The notes below the pieces were generated by a model. That model was not told where the DNA came from and searched no databases. It saw nothing but the letters and a program-made list of their open reading frames with translations. DNA of 64,000 bases from Telopea speciosissima (lineage: Eukaryota > Streptophyta > Magnoliopsida > Proteales > Proteaceae). Position 1 is the stretch's first letter; every line of letters starts with the position of its first letter. Location: contig NC_057923.1 in assembly GCF_018873765.1 (NCBI RefSeq), forward strand, positions 6,522,413-6,586,412, written 5' to 3'. Made by a program: the position numbers and the translations under genes. This document shows positions 32,890 to 45,560 of the stretch, piece by piece.

Positions 32890-33502
32890 TAGGGGTGTCA
32901 AAACCTAACCCGAACCGTTAATTAGATCGATCGAAACCGACCAAAAAAACCCGAGATCGAACCGAATCAATCCTTATTGGATCAGTTTTGGACTGGGGTA
33001 ACACGAGATCGGTTGAAAATCGGACCGCATCGATAACAAACCGAAAATAGAACCGAATGAAACCGATAAGAAAATAATGAGTATACGGTTATCAATCATT
33101 GAATTGATTTCAATATTAATGAGCAAATTTATGGTTGTAAGATAAAGTGTTAAAAATCAATGAGTATGAAGTTATGAAAATAGGGAAATTGATTTGTTCC
33201 ATTGATCTCCTTTTTAAGTGTGGGGCTAATGAAATATTTTACGTAGTTGAAAAGATAAAGAAAAGAAAATAGGCACAAATCGAATCCAACTTGTTTAAAA
33301 AAATCCGGTACCGAACCGAATCCAAACCGATATCAACCTATTATCATAAATCGAAATCGGCACGAAATCAAACCGCACCAAAACCGAAATCGAGCCGAAA
33401 TCGAAAAGTTCCTATTGGATTGATCTCGGTTTCTCTAAAAATCACATTGAAACTAAAAAACCCGAACCAAAATCAGACCAAGCCGACCCATTGACACCCC
33501 TA
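32890..33502. mobile_element. hAT-type element (TAGGGGTGTCAA ends), 613 bp
   Basis: TAGGGGTGTCAA at the left and TTGACACCCCTA at the right are perfect inverted ends. The outer octamers TTGAAGAG and TTGGGGAG match in six of eight positions, consistent with an older 8-bp duplication. The interior is saturated with ACCGAA/CCGAACC words. It is non-coding. Confidence 0.7.
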
Positions 33503-33639
33503 TTGGGGAGGAGTTGAAAGGGGACTGAACAAGTTTTATGAACAATACACCAATATGGAATTTATTGGTAAGTATCTAGTTTTACACTTTTACCACACAA
33601 CAAGATGAAAGGGACTGAAATTTTATAGACAATGGTAGA

Positions 33640-33795
33640 CTTAGTTAGTTTGAACGCATTTTAAATGATATTTTTTTGTGGATCGAATTTCCTTAAAGCT
33701 ATGGGGTAATGAGTACAAAATTTTTGTTTATTAAAATTTAAAAAATTTCACTTCCCATTCCCTTTGATTCTCATTGCAATCACACGTAGCCATAG
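33640..33795. mobile_element. Tourist-type MITE, partial copy
   Basis: GGGGTAATGAGTACAAAATTT...AAATTTCACTTCCCATTCCC and the ATTGCAATCACACGTAGCC end match the right half of the MITE at 22542-22875. The left half is missing. Confidence 0.55.
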
Positions 33796-34299
33796 GGGTA
33801 ATCGATATTTTAAAAACTTAAATCTTAGTAACCAAAAAAATAATTTAATGTTATACAAGCTATGGTATACACATCAAATATTAATATTTTATTAATAAGA
33901 CATGAATTAGTCCCACAATTTATGTTGTGTATATTCTTTTTACTCATACCTTTGAAATATAAACGTTTAAAATATGTATCGTCCGTTTTTGTTTTGTTTT
34001 TTTCTTCCTGTAATTGAAATATTTAACCATTTTTTTTATTGTTCTAATGAAATTTTGAACCAATATAAAATACGTTGTAAAATACTTTTTTTTTTTTGTC
34101 GTTTCTATTTTAAATAACTGAGTAAACATCAAAGTCCTTTACTTACAAGTCAAGATTTAACCCAAAAGGAGCTGGTCATGTCGCAAAAACCTTGAGTATG
34201 AAGAAAGGGTATGAGCTACCAAGATGGTGCATGGGAGTGTAAGCCAATACGCATTAAGTACTAATGACCATATTTAAATTTGAAATTTAACTAGTGACA

Positions 34300-34542
34300 A
34301 TAGCCGAAATCCATTTTCGTATTCGTGTCCGTATTCATTTAGCACTATCCGAATCCATCTGAAAACTAAACGGATACAAATACGGATAGGCTATAGCTAT
34401 CCGAAAAGCTATATTTACATGTAAACAGATAAAATATCCGATCCGTATCCGTTTAGCACTATCCGAGTCTGTCCGAAAACTAATCAAATACGAATGCGGA
34501 TATAGCACTATCCGAGCCGAATCCGATCCATTTACATCCCTA
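34300..34542. repeat. Truncated hAT-type repeat
   Basis: TATCCGAATCC/CCGTATCC words and the end CCATTTACATCCCTA match the right half of the element at 27674-28109. The left end is not present. Confidence 0.5.
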
Positions 34543-34959
34543 ATCCTTTCTTAGATATCCAATTCATTGGAATATCCGCGTGGCAAAAATAGGTATTCCC
34601 CTTCATATATTCCATACGACTGGGGCCATTCATAAAAAGCACCAACCGTCTGCAGTTGTCTTTTTTTGTGAGGTTTAGATAGGTGATATATGGGATATTC
34701 TTCAAAGCAATCAATTATTTGAAAAGAAAAGTGTCTTGGACCGGGTTATACCCGAACCCGATAGTTATCCACTTCGAAGTTGGAATTTAACAATAACCTC
34801 AAAATCAACCAAATCTTAACCATAGCTTTTCCTTTTCCTTCCTTTCCCTCTCTATCTCATTTGAAGGTTTTTTGTGAATTATCAACTCATCAGTAATAAG
34901 TTTTTAGAACTTCGAATCGTATCAAAATCAGTCACGACTGACATTTATTGCCTTTCTAT

Positions 34960-35097
34960 GGTGGATCTGACTCCTCTCCAGGGAGTGCTCCCAGGGGGCA
35001 CACATCCTGACGCACACCAAGTCAGTCATTGGGATGTATGTGACACAGTCCAACAGCTGGATGCCTACCTAAGCACTCTCTGGGCTCTGTAGAGAGG
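34960..35097. repeat. Foldback-family element
   Basis: CTCCTCTCCAGGGAGTGCT at about 34971 and AGCACTCTCTGGGCTCTGTAGAGAGGA at about 35073 are imperfectly inverted. ACATCC...GCACACCAAG and its partner CATTGGGATGTATGTG lie between. It sits about 0.75 kb upstream of the pectate lyase start codon. Confidence 0.5.
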
Positions 35098-35701
35098 AAT
35101 TCAATTATTCTATTGTTAAAGACATAATCTGACAGATGATGCTACACTTGTAGCAAGGACAACCAAAAAAATGGGATCTCAAAAAGTATTTTAAAAAATA
35201 CTAAAACCTATGAGGGTATTTATTAACCCAAAGGAGAAGTGAATTATTTTATGCTGCTAGCCTTGTAGCACATTCATTGTACAACAATTTTTTTTTTCTT
35301 TCCGAACAGACCATTTTTCATCCAATTCTTAACTGATTCTATTCGATCCGGATCCAGATTCTGCTCTTTGAAACCCTGATCAGTCAGAAGATTGAAATTC
35401 GATTGCAGACCCCAAAACCCAAAGATCATTGGCCAAAGCAGAGACAATTGCAGGATTTCAAAAAGACATTAACAGTTATGTTTGTCAGAATAAGACAAGA
35501 GGAGAGAGAAAGAGAGAGAGTCTGTGTGTGACTTAAACAGAAAGCGAAATCAAATGTGGGGTTTGTTAAGGTCTATGAGAGGGGCTTGCTTAACGAGCCA
35601 AGGCACCGAATGAGGAATCCAATAAAGCCAGAAATCACGAAGTGAGCCCCACTTTTGTTTAATTAGTTTTAATCACGCCCTATCACCCGGCTTTTCCCAC
35701 C

Positions 35702-35871
35702 TTATATAATCACCCTCCCTCTTTCCATCTCCTCCCCGCTCTCACATAACCAACAACAAACACATACCCTCTTCCTCTTCACTGTCTCTCCCTTCCCACT
35801 TCACTCCTCTCTCTCTCTCTCTTTCTCTATCATAAAAGAGAAAGTAGAGAAGAAGAAGAACAACAACAAAC
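35702..35871 (+). promoter_or_regulatory. Core promoter and CT-rich 5' leader of the pectate lyase gene
   Basis: TTATATAA at 35702-35709 is a good TATA box about 160 bp before the ATG, predicting a start near 35735. The leader is pyrimidine-rich with a CT run at 35811-35830, a common feature of plant 5' UTRs, and ends AACAACAACAAACATGG, a favourable plant start context. Confidence 0.7.
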
Positions 35872-37384
35872 ATGGCTACTGCTGCTTCACTGACCCTTCT
35901 CTTCCTCATTGCCCTCACAGCTCCATCGCTCATTAACTCTTCCCCAGTTCAAGACCCTGAAAAAGTAGTGGAAGAGGTTCATAGGTGAGCTTTTTCCTTA
36001 CAATATCCTTCTTCATTCTAGGCTTACTTACTAGTAGTTTTATAGTTTTATCTCGAAAATGAACTAATGTGTGATGTGATTTTGAGTTGCAGGAGGGTCA
36101 ATGCGTCGGTGAGCAGAAGGGAATTGGGTTACTTCTCCTGCGGAACAGGGAACCCAATCGACGACTGTTGGCGTTGTGATTCCAATTGGGAGAAGAATCG
36201 CCAACGCCTTGCCGATTGTGCAATTGGGTTCGGCAAGCAAGCCATCGGTGGTCGAAACGGTCGCATCTATGTAGTCACCGACTCCGGCGACGACGACGCT
36301 GTCACCCCCAAGCCCGGCACCCTCCGCTATGCAGTCATTCAAGACGAGCCCTTGTGGATCATATTCTCAAGAGACATGGTGATCCAGCTCAAGGAAGAAC
36401 TCATCATGAATTCCTTCAAAACCATCGATGGCAGAGGTGCTAGTGTACACATTGCAGGTGGACCATGCATCACAATCCAGTATGTGACCAATATCATCAT
36501 TCATGGTCTCCACATCCATGACTGCAAGCAAGGAGGAAATGCAGACGTGAGAGACTCACCTCGCCACTATGGGTGGAGGACCATATCGGACGGTGATGGG
36601 GTTTCCATCTTCGGTGGTAGTCACATATGGGTGGACCACAACACTCTCTCCAATTGCCATGATGGGCTTATTGATGCCATTCATGGTTCCACGGCCATCA
36701 CCATCTCCAACAACTATATGACCCACCATGACAAAGTTATGCTTCTGGGTCATAGTGATTCTTATACTCAGGACAAGAATATGCAGGTCACCATTGCTTT
36801 CAACCACTTTGGAGAAGGCCTTGTCCAAAGGATGCCCAGGTAAGTATCTCTTTCTCTCTGTTTCTACTTATCTCTATTTTTTTCTCTGTTTTTCCTCTCT
36901 GATCGATCTCTTTATTCTCTTACAGATGCAGACATGGGTACTTCCATGTGGTGAACAATGACTACACTCACTGGGAAATGTATGCCATTGGAGGGAGTGC
37001 TGCGCCCACCATTAACAGCCAAGGCAATAGATTTCTGGCCCCAGATTACAGATTCAGTAAAGAGGTGAGGTTTTGAGACTTAAAAAGAGAAGAAAAACCA
37101 TCTTCCATTACTTTGAGAGGAAATTAATTTGCTTTGAAATCAATCAAACATGTGATATGCAGGTGACCAAACATGAGGATGCACCACAAAGTGATTGGAA
37201 GAATTGGAATTGGAGATCGGAAGGAGACCTGATGTTAAATGGTGCCTTCTTCACGCCGTCTGGTGCTGGAGCTTCGTCAAGCTATGCAAAAGCGTCGAGC
37301 TTGGGAGCCAGACCATCTTCCCTGGTGGGTACCATCACTACGGCGGCTGGTGCACTTAGTTGCAAGAAGGGATCACGTTGCTGA
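35872..37384 (+). CDS. Pectate lyase (polysaccharide lyase family 1), complete
   Basis: Secreted enzyme that cleaves de-esterified pectin (polygalacturonate) by beta-elimination in the cell wall, with calcium. Four exons: 35872-35984, 36093-36839, 36926-37064 and 37163-37384, giving 406 residues, the usual plant size. Residues 1-23 are a signal peptide ([20 protein letters not shown]). Family signatures in order: [70 protein letters not shown] and [20 protein letters not shown]; the last carries the RMPR segment with the expected catalytic Arg. The C-terminal tail is Ala/Ser-rich. All introns have GT/AG borders and phases agree, so the gene appears intact. Which pectate lyase subgroup it belongs to is not clear. 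Confidence 0.95.
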
Positions 37385-38664
37385 AAGCTCTAGTATTGAG
37401 CACTTGGGCTACCTAGGCATCTCTCTACCATTATCACCATTAGAGATTAGCTGCTGCAACTCTGCTACAAATAATACTATGTTGACTACTTATTAATTAC
37501 ATATCCCGAGGCAAATATACTTTAGCTAAGTGGAAGGGGTAAATGAAGGCCTAACTCTGTTTCTTTTCCTCTTTTTTGTTTTTTTGTTTTTTTTTTTTAT
37601 ATATATATTTATTTATGGGATTTCCCTTAAAATGTAACTTTGGTTCATGATTACAACCTCGGCCTGTTTGATCTGAGAATCATTTTGGGTTTCCTTGAGA
37701 ATCCTTCTATTGTAGAGCAAACAAGTGCAGAAGTGTTGATAGTTAGTTTTGGACCTTTCAGTGATTGCTATGATATAAATCTTTCAGTGATTGCTATGGT
37801 ATAAATCTCTCTCTCTCTCTCTCTCTGTGGATAAGGTATTGATCTCAACAGTATAAAGTAGTCCTAAAGTATATACCCTGCAACAACTGTATCCGGTATC
37901 AAAGACATCATCATTGGATTCCGTGTACAAAATATAATTCCAAAAGGACATGCTATGTGGAAACCAAGACGGGCCTACATTTGGATTCAGATTCTCTCAG
38001 GTGCATTCAGTGCGCATCCGACGGCTGATATTGTTCTTGGGATGTGTGTTAACCCGTTCAACCGTCTGTTGTGTATTAGATGCACTAACACGCTGGAGAG
38101 GATCCAGCTCTCACTCTGGAGATGGGTTCACGTTTACGTACATGAGCATACGAAAACGACTCCCAACTGTTCAAATGAAATCCATCCATGTGGGTCTTTT
38201 CCCACACCATTGATCCTTTGAGGTGACTTGAAAGTACTGTCGTTGATGGAACCTTGTAATCTGCCATGAACAGATATTCTCTTCTAGTGAATAGAAGATT
38301 TTTTGTACCAAAAGAAGAAAAGAAAGTACTTGTGAAACAAAAGGGGGGATATGGATTTAAAGATCAGAATGGTATCAACTGTCTTGGCCAATACGAATAG
38401 GTATAGATGATAATTGATATTGATATGGCACCGATCCTTATTGGCCGATACGATTGATCCATATTGGTATCGGTTTCGGCTTGAAGGGAACTGGAATGAT
38501 GTGGGATCCACTGGACCTTGTAGTTTCCCATTCCATCTTTAGTTTGAGCCCAGCCGCCTTTCTTGACCCTCTCCTTGGGAGGAAACTTTCTACATGGATA
38601 CTACTAATTTTAGTAGAATGGATAATTATTATTATTATTTTTTTAATAATAAAGGTTTTGAAAA
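37385..38664. other. 3' flank of pectate lyase and intergenic repeats
   Basis: A 33-bp direct repeat (TTTCAGTGATTGCTATGRTA) spans 37756-37806, followed by a CT microsatellite at 37807-37828. 37980-38110 contains inverted words (TCTCAGGTGCATTCAGTGCGCAT, TTAGATGCACTAACACGCTGGAGA) of the foldback family. 38340-38480 is TATCG-rich repeat. No gene is seen. Confidence 0.4.
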
Positions 38665-38830
38665 AAAAATGCTACTTAGTCGTGTGTGGTGTGCAGCTCA
38701 TGCATCTAGACACAGAGTCACACGAAATGACTGCTGCATCACCTTGGAAAGGCAAAAATCTCTAAGGACATGATGGTCATTTCATTTAATCTCATGTCTA
38801 AGAAAAAGAGTCGTGCACAACCAGGTAAGC
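38665..38830. repeat. Foldback-family element
   Basis: It opens AAAAATGCTACTTAGTCGTG, contains CTAGACACAGAGTCACACGAAATGACTGC, and closes near GTCGTGCACAACCAGGTAAG. Partial inverse complementarity (GGTCATTTCATT opposite CGAAATGACTG) supports a hairpin. Confidence 0.45.
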
Positions 38831-39124
38831 AAGTATTGCCCTTTGATATGGGGTTTTTATTTTTATTTTCTCTCTTACTCTAATCATGTGGGTCTCATAT
38901 GAACGATATTAATTTTTTATTTAGCACTGCCATGGGAGATTCTCGCCACAGTGACATGGATGTGAATATGTATTGATCTATGTTGATAATAGATGGAAAT
39001 CTCCCCTACTTAGGTAAACTTGGACTCTCTCTCCATTTGGCAGCCCTATGACATATCACAGATCTTCTCCAGAAACTTGAAAGTACTTGTGAAATGAAGG
39101 GGACTGTTTTACCAAAATAAACAA

Positions 39125-39310
39125 GGGAAAAGGAACGCCACCCAATCGTGTAGCTGGGCATGTACCTGTACCCAGACACAGTCGGGCACGAAATGACCAC
39201 CTTGCCTCAGTGAAAAGGTGGGGGTGTGCTGGTCATTTTGCACCCGACTGTGTGTGGGCACACAGGTACACGCCAAGACACATGACCCGGGGGTGACGTT
39301 CTTTCTCCCA
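39125..39310. repeat. Foldback-family element with long arms
   Basis: GTACCTGTACCCAGACACAG...GTCGGGCACGAAATGACCACC (about 39160-39203) is opposed by GGTCATTTTGCACCCGACTGTG...GTGCCCACACAGGTAC-like text (about 39228-39272). The GAAATGACCACC core is at the inner end of the arm. It is one of the clearest members of this family. Confidence 0.65.
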
Positions 39311-42104
39311 ATAAATAAATAAAGGGAGTGGTGTGGGTTTTTTTACCAATACTTTCAAGGGATTGGAGAAGAGTCCACCCGCCTTTCTTACCCTGTGATT
39401 AAGAGGAATCTACTTCTATGATAACACTACTAATTTTTTGAAAGGATAATGAAGTTACATGGTAGATAATGAAACTCCAATTTTTTTTTAATTTTATTTT
39501 TTGGGTTGGGGGGAGGGGGATTGGGGAAGCTTCTCACCAATGTACTATTTTCCTTTTCTTTTTTTTTTTTTGAATTATTTTCTCTCTTATCTTGACTATG
39601 TGGGTCTTATGTGAATGATACTAATACGTTGCCATTAATGTAATATGGGAGATTCCCCCATGCTTGCATCATGGGAAACCCTTTCCCTTTTATTTATTTA
39701 TTTATTTTTTTGGTTCAAGAAATATCATATTTAAGGGGAAGAAAAACACTACCTGATCATGTGGCAGCATAGGGGCATCCAACAAGAGGGGCAGGGCAGT
39801 CATTTCACCCTCTTGTGTGTGGCCGTAGTGGAACACGAGTATCGATCACCAACTGTACTAGTAGTTGTTTTTCCACTGAAGCTATTTTTACTATATAGAG
39901 AAAGATGATCTTGAACATTCTGAAGATTGAAAAGGCTACACATTAATTTCATTGTCTGTCTCAACCTATTCTCTCTGATATTTCTATACCACTTTGGGAA
40001 AGGAATATGTTCTAGAGGAGGGGGAGTGGGAGAGAGAGAGAGAGTAAAAAAACACATCTGAGAATAAAATTTCCATTACCATGGAATGGTAGAAGCAAAA
40101 ATTGGTTTAAGCAGTTATTAGATAATACCAGTTAAGCTTAATTAAAATTTCAAGAAAAGATGGGTTTTGGGGGGGTGGGGGAGGGGAGGGTGGGACCATC
40201 CACTTTGTGGGTCCTAATGCTCAAAGCATAAGATATGTAGTGACTTGTGAGGAGCCTATAGGTTCTAATAAATAATGTAGAGCTTTTTGTGGCCCTGGAC
40301 TAAGATGTATTAATGAATTCATGTAGATGAAAGAGACACTTTGAGAAGAATCTCAAATAACTAACTTGCCTTTTAAACTCTAGATTCTAAATTTTGTGGA
40401 CTAATATTTTTCTCCTTTGATTGAGGAATGTTGTTTCAGCAATGAAGTTTTTGTTTTTCTAATCCTATAATCTATTACCATGTGATCAGAACTATCACTT
40501 TTTAAAGTTTTCATTATTCAGATAAAGAAAATTATTTATAAAGGTGCTAGGCTCCTTTTCCAGATCGTTCAAACAATCGGTCAATCATAGGATCAGTTTA
40601 TCGTAATAAACAGTATTAATAAAGAGCGCAGGCGTGCTAGAGTCTTAAAGACTCAACGTGAAAGAGGTTTGTACTTCTGACTTCTATTAGGCTATGTGAA
40701 TCACCCACTTGTCTCGATTGCTCCAAGAATTTTAAAACAAACATCAAATTGCAATATTTGAAGAAAGGGATAAACACAAAAACAATTGAAGAACTTCTAT
40801 TGATTCCTGATGTGAATACATACAAAGGACATATCACTGTTATAAGAAATTAAAAAAGAACTTGATAACTAGAGAGAGAGAGAGACTGATTGATCGCAAG
40901 GATCAGGAGGGAGAAGAAGACTACACTAAGAAAATGTAAAATGCAGAAAGAAAGCCAAAGACAATTTAAATTGCAGATTTGTGAATTGATCGAGAGTTCC
41001 CTTCTTCCTTTGATGTCTTGTCTTTTATAATTGTGAAGATGGAGCCTGCATTATGTGTCCCCTAACTGCGGCTTCTTTGACAGTTATAGAACCGTTTGGG
41101 GATCACCTCCTATTGAGGTGCCTCCCACATTGGAAGTGGCTTTAGCTTTGAGTGCCTCATGGTTACAACCGTTTTATACTTCACAGTTTGCTTCCACGTG
41201 AGTGGCTTTACTTTACTGACCGACCCCTTATTTCCCAAAATTGATCGGTTTTTCATTACTGGTTAGTCGGTAATTTTAAGGTGTAAACACAAGAATTTTT
41301 GTTTTAATTTATAAAAAACAAAGGAAGATTCAAAACAAAAAGCTATATATATGATTTTAATCCGGAGAATCTTCATGATTTGGACGGCCTGACCATGCCT
41401 TAATTCTACGTGGAAGAGGCCTGTTTTATTCTTTGTCACATTCTTATCAAGAACAAGAAGATGAGAAGACACACCATGGTTTCAGAAATTGGATCAGAAT
41501 TGGCAGAATCGGCCGATTTGAATTGGAGGGTCGATTAATGTCGTTTCTCACAACTTAATTTGGAATCGGTCATGAATACTCTAAGATCTTTATTTTTGGC
41601 CTTTTTTTTTTCCCTTCTTCTATTCAGTAAAACAACAGAAAACAATGAAAATTATCTCTTGTAGCAAAAATTCTATAAGGATTTTGAATTAAAACAAATT
41701 CAAAAAATAAATCACAAATTTGTAAATTTTTTTACTTCTTCCTGATATTTAATTTATAGAGTTCCAACTGATTCTGATCCAATTCTTTGATCCATTCGGG
41801 GTTTATAAACCTTGAGACACAAGCAAGCAAGTATGAAGAGAAACAATGAAGTGCACATGCAGTATGTGTTCATGGGTTGGGCCCACTTGACCTGGTGGGC
41901 CTTAGGATAGAGTAGTGATTAGGAAGAAGAGCAATCAAAGCAAGGAAATTGATGGTTGTAGGACACAAGGGAAGTTGGGTTGATGGAGAATCCACATGCC
42001 CTTGGAATTTCTGATGTGATGGTGCCTTTATTCCTTTTTCTTTTTGAATTTAACGGTATTACCCATAGTTAATCATCTATAATCCAACTTTGAGGGCTTA
42101 AAAA
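39311..42104. other. Intergenic stretch
   Basis: No gene is found. 39745-39850 is another foldback-family scrap (CACTACCTGATCATGTGG, GGCAGTCATTTCACCC). 40160-40195 is a G-rich run, and short GA runs lie at 40033 and 40872. The remainder is AT-rich and unrecognised. Confidence 0.3.
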
Positions 42105-42300
42105 GTGGGATTTGACTCTTCTATTTTCGTCTGCCCGGTACTGTCGTGTGCCCTTACACACAAGCACGGTGGAAAGTACTGCCTTACCCTCGCTCGGGCA
42201 AGGTGTTCGGGCAGGGGTAAGGCGATACATTCCATCTTGTTTCTGTGTGGGACACACACAGCAGTAGGGGCAGACGGAAGTAGAGGAATCAAATTCTAAA
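42105..42300. repeat. Foldback element with about 50-bp arms
   Basis: The left arm GGGATTTGACTCTTCTATTT...CGTCTGCCCGGTACTG and right arm CAGTAGGGGCAGACGGAAG...TAGAGGAATCAAATTC are inverse complements with a few mismatches. The inner halves TGCCTTACCCTCGC and GCAGGGGTAAGGCGA pair too, so nearly the whole element folds. Open frames within it are incidental. Confidence 0.7.
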
Positions 42301-44999
42301 AAATGATATTTACAACTACAAAATTTAACAAACATTGGCTACAGAGTAGATGTGTGGTGCAATAAGCAGAGTGTGGTTGTTTGTCTTTCTCTATCTTCAT
42401 ATTTAATTCTCATTGACTCAATTTGCTATTTAGTGGGAGAGTGCAGATCATGGATCATCCCTCTCTCTGCAACCCTAGTTTTAACATTCTTTGTTAAAGT
42501 TCCCATCTCTGAGAAATTCCATTTTGCTATTCACTCATAAAGAAAATTTTGCTGAATAAGGAAGGAATTCAAAAAGTGTAAGATTGCAAGTTTATCAAGG
42601 AAGCTCAAATATTTTTCATATATTAAATTTAATAAACCCAAATTTTCGAAGCAGATAGTTTCCAAAGTCCTCTACTTACATGTAGCTCGAATAGAGTTTG
42701 CCAAGTGACAAAATAGAAGTTTGAAAATCAAGATTATAGAAAAACGCATAGTAGAGTGGTGTTCAGAATACCATAAGCGGGTATGAACATAAATGGGGAT
42801 GTATGCCAATAGAGAATTGGAAACTGAATGACACCAAGTTATGAACCAACAAATACGGGTAACGCAGGGTGAGCTTCTATATATGTGATTAATTAAATCT
42901 CAGTTTGTAGTGATTTATATGAATTATGGTTTTGTAGGGATTCCTCAAGAATAAAAAATGCAGAGACTGTATTAGGGCTTGAAGGGAGAGAATGAACAAG
43001 GGTGGACAAGTATAACAATATAGATGGATTGTCAAGAGATGAGATGATTAACCAGCTGAAGTAGGGATCTAGTGAAGGATAAGTATGGAAAGTTTTTAAT
43101 TTACTTTATGTACTTCCCAATTAATGAAAACTTTTCTCTAATCTATTTAATGAAGAAGAATAGACAAACGATATCTATAGCCCACAAGTGGGGCTGTGAA
43201 AGCTAAGACGAGATGTTAACAGCTACTATTAAGAAGGATGATCAAAACTTTTTATTTAACTAATGGGAGAGGGATGGCTATATTAGGGTAGCACCCCATG
43301 TGTTTGTCTCTCTTTCCCCTTCGAAATGATTCCGTTTAAAAGGAAAAAGAGATAGATACCGACACAGGATCTTAACTTACGGTATATCGTTAGCATACCC
43401 AGTCTTTCCCTTTAGGGCATCTTTGGAATAGTTTTTATTTTTTATTTATACCATAAAAAACGTTTTTGATTGTGTTTGGTATCGTTTATGCTCCATGTTT
43501 CTATTTAAAAAAGATTGAAAAAAACCAAAAACCAAAATAGATCGAAAGTCTTTTATGATTTTTGGCCAAAAATCACTTTTGATCATTTATGCGGGGACTT
43601 TAATGAGCACGTGCTCATAGGTCACAAAATCGAAGGGTAAGAACGTCATTTCCTTATTTGATTAGAAATATTGACTCTCCTCCTCCTCCTCTTGAGACCC
43701 CATCCGTCACTTCCCATTTTTTTATTTTTCCTACAAGTCCATCCGCCCCCTCATCTTCTTATTTTTCCTGTAACTACTCTTTCACCTAAAAAAAAAAATT
43801 GAAACTACTCTCCCTCTACAATCTCTGGCAATCTGACGATACCAATGCCAGGATGAAGAATTCGTTCTTCGCCATAGATGAAGGAAAACTCAGTCCTGAT
43901 TTTATTGTGTTATTTCTTTTTGGTCCTACCATGGAGTAATTTGTGCTTGTAATGATGAAATCCAAATGGCACCTTATCCCAATTTGCAAGATCGGTCTTC
44001 CTGGTTTGTGAAAGAAAAAAAAAGGTCTCTGGTATAGATGGATCAAGTAACAGATCTGTAAACAGATCAAGAAGGTTGAGTTTGATTGCAACTCCTTATG
44101 TCTTCTGTGTCATGTCCTTTCAACCTCCATCTCCATCTCACTATTTCAGCTACAGAGTTGCCGTGGAGGTAGTTTTCTTTCACCGAGGATGAATGAGTGT
44201 CAATAAAAATGTGATCTTGGGTGGAAATGAACAGTTCTAATTCAATTTTGATTTACAAAAACTTTTCGGATTTGGATCTTAGGGGATTAAATCGCATATG
44301 GATGGGTGATCTAAACCCAAAATCCAAAAATGAAATAAGAAAAATCCAAAGAGATTGATGCCCAACAACTCGGTTCTAAGTTTATGATTTGGGAAGAAAG
44401 ATGGGTAAAGGCGGCATCTCTCCACCCACTCACTTTAAAAAACTATTAGGCATATAGGTATGCCAAACATATTTCGTTGTCTACAATCTATTCTGTGTAA
44501 TGGTTGCCAAACGATTTTTATGTTTTGACCAGAATTGATTTTCACAAATAATTTTTGTTAAATAGGCAAAAATAAAAAATCAAAGAGAGCCTTAACTAAT
44601 TTAGTTTTCTTATTTCATAAAAGAAACAGTTAAAACTTGTTCATCCTTAAAGGGGTTCTTCAACAACTAGGCACACGTACATCATCATTTAATCATGGTT
44701 TACTTTTGAACTAATATGATTTCTTCACTTTAATTTTAACGGTTTAAATAAATCTTCTTTATATATATATATATATATATATGCAGTGCAGCACATGAAA
44801 CTTTTACAATACAACGCAAAACCAATTTACATTGTTGCCCTAGGTTGTGTGAAAGGTTTACAAATTTGGCCATCAAAACTTTGTGGACATGTCTACAATC
44901 TACATCATTATCTACTCATATTTTGATTTTCCAATTCAATTTGATATTACAACAAGATATGCTATTTGATATATATATATATAAAACTTTTGAGAGAGA
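42301..44999. other. Intergenic stretch
   Basis: AT-rich DNA with (TA)n runs at 44761-44782 and 44969-44982. No recognisable exon, RNA gene or well-bounded element was found. Confidence 0.3.
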
Positions 45000-45172
45000 A
45001 TGCTACCTGGTTGCATTATCCTATGGTCTAACACAGGAGAGCACGCAACCAAGTAGAGCGCATGAAAGTACTGTCGTATCCCATGAAAAAAAAAATAGCA
45101 TCTATGTTGATGCCCCTACGTGGCTCCCACATTGCTATGGACGTTACACAACCAGACAATGATTTCTTGCCT
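45000..45172. repeat. Foldback-family element next to a SINE
   Basis: It opens GAATGCTACCTGGTTG and closes with ACGTTACACAACCAGACAAT. The inner ATGTTGATGCCCCTACGTGG parallels the segment at 4660-4715. The SINE at 45173 begins right after it. Confidence 0.5.
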
Positions 45173-45332
45173 TTGGTGCAATAGTTAAGGTTGCTCCATT
45201 ATAACCAAGTGGCCACGGGTTTGAATCTGGAAACAACTTCTCTACGAAAGCAGGGATAAGGGTAAGCACATTATGATCCTTCTCAGACGCCATAGTGGCG
45301 GGAACCTCGTGCACTGGGTACACCTTTTTTTT
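45173..45332 (+). mobile_element. Au-type SINE, near full length
   Basis: tRNA-derived SINE found widely in plants. TTGGTGCAATAGTTAAGG is the box A region and GGTTTGAATCTGG the box B region. They are followed by the Au body (GGTAAGCACATTATGATCC, GTGGCGGGAACCTCGTGCAC, TGGGTACACC) and a terminal T run, as in other Au elements. It was probably transcribed by Pol III and mobilised by a partner LINE. Confidence 0.85.
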
Positions 45333-45560
45333 CATATCCATCCAACAAGAAATCATCATTAACCAAAAGTTTCTAGGTCTACCTTAACCGGATCCTTTTT
45401 CTCCTATTTTGGAACTTCTATTAAACATGTCCACATACAATAATTAATCATATTAGCAGTTCATTATCAACCTATATTCTACGGTAAGAGATTTACATCC
45501 AATAAGAACCCACATCTATCAACAATCACGTTGACAGGCCCTATATATAAAGGTTGGTTC

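Noticed and set aside
42069-42335. Overlapping Cys-rich ORFs on both strands
   Set aside because: They coincide with the arms of a foldback element; the symmetry of the DNA explains the mirrored open frames.
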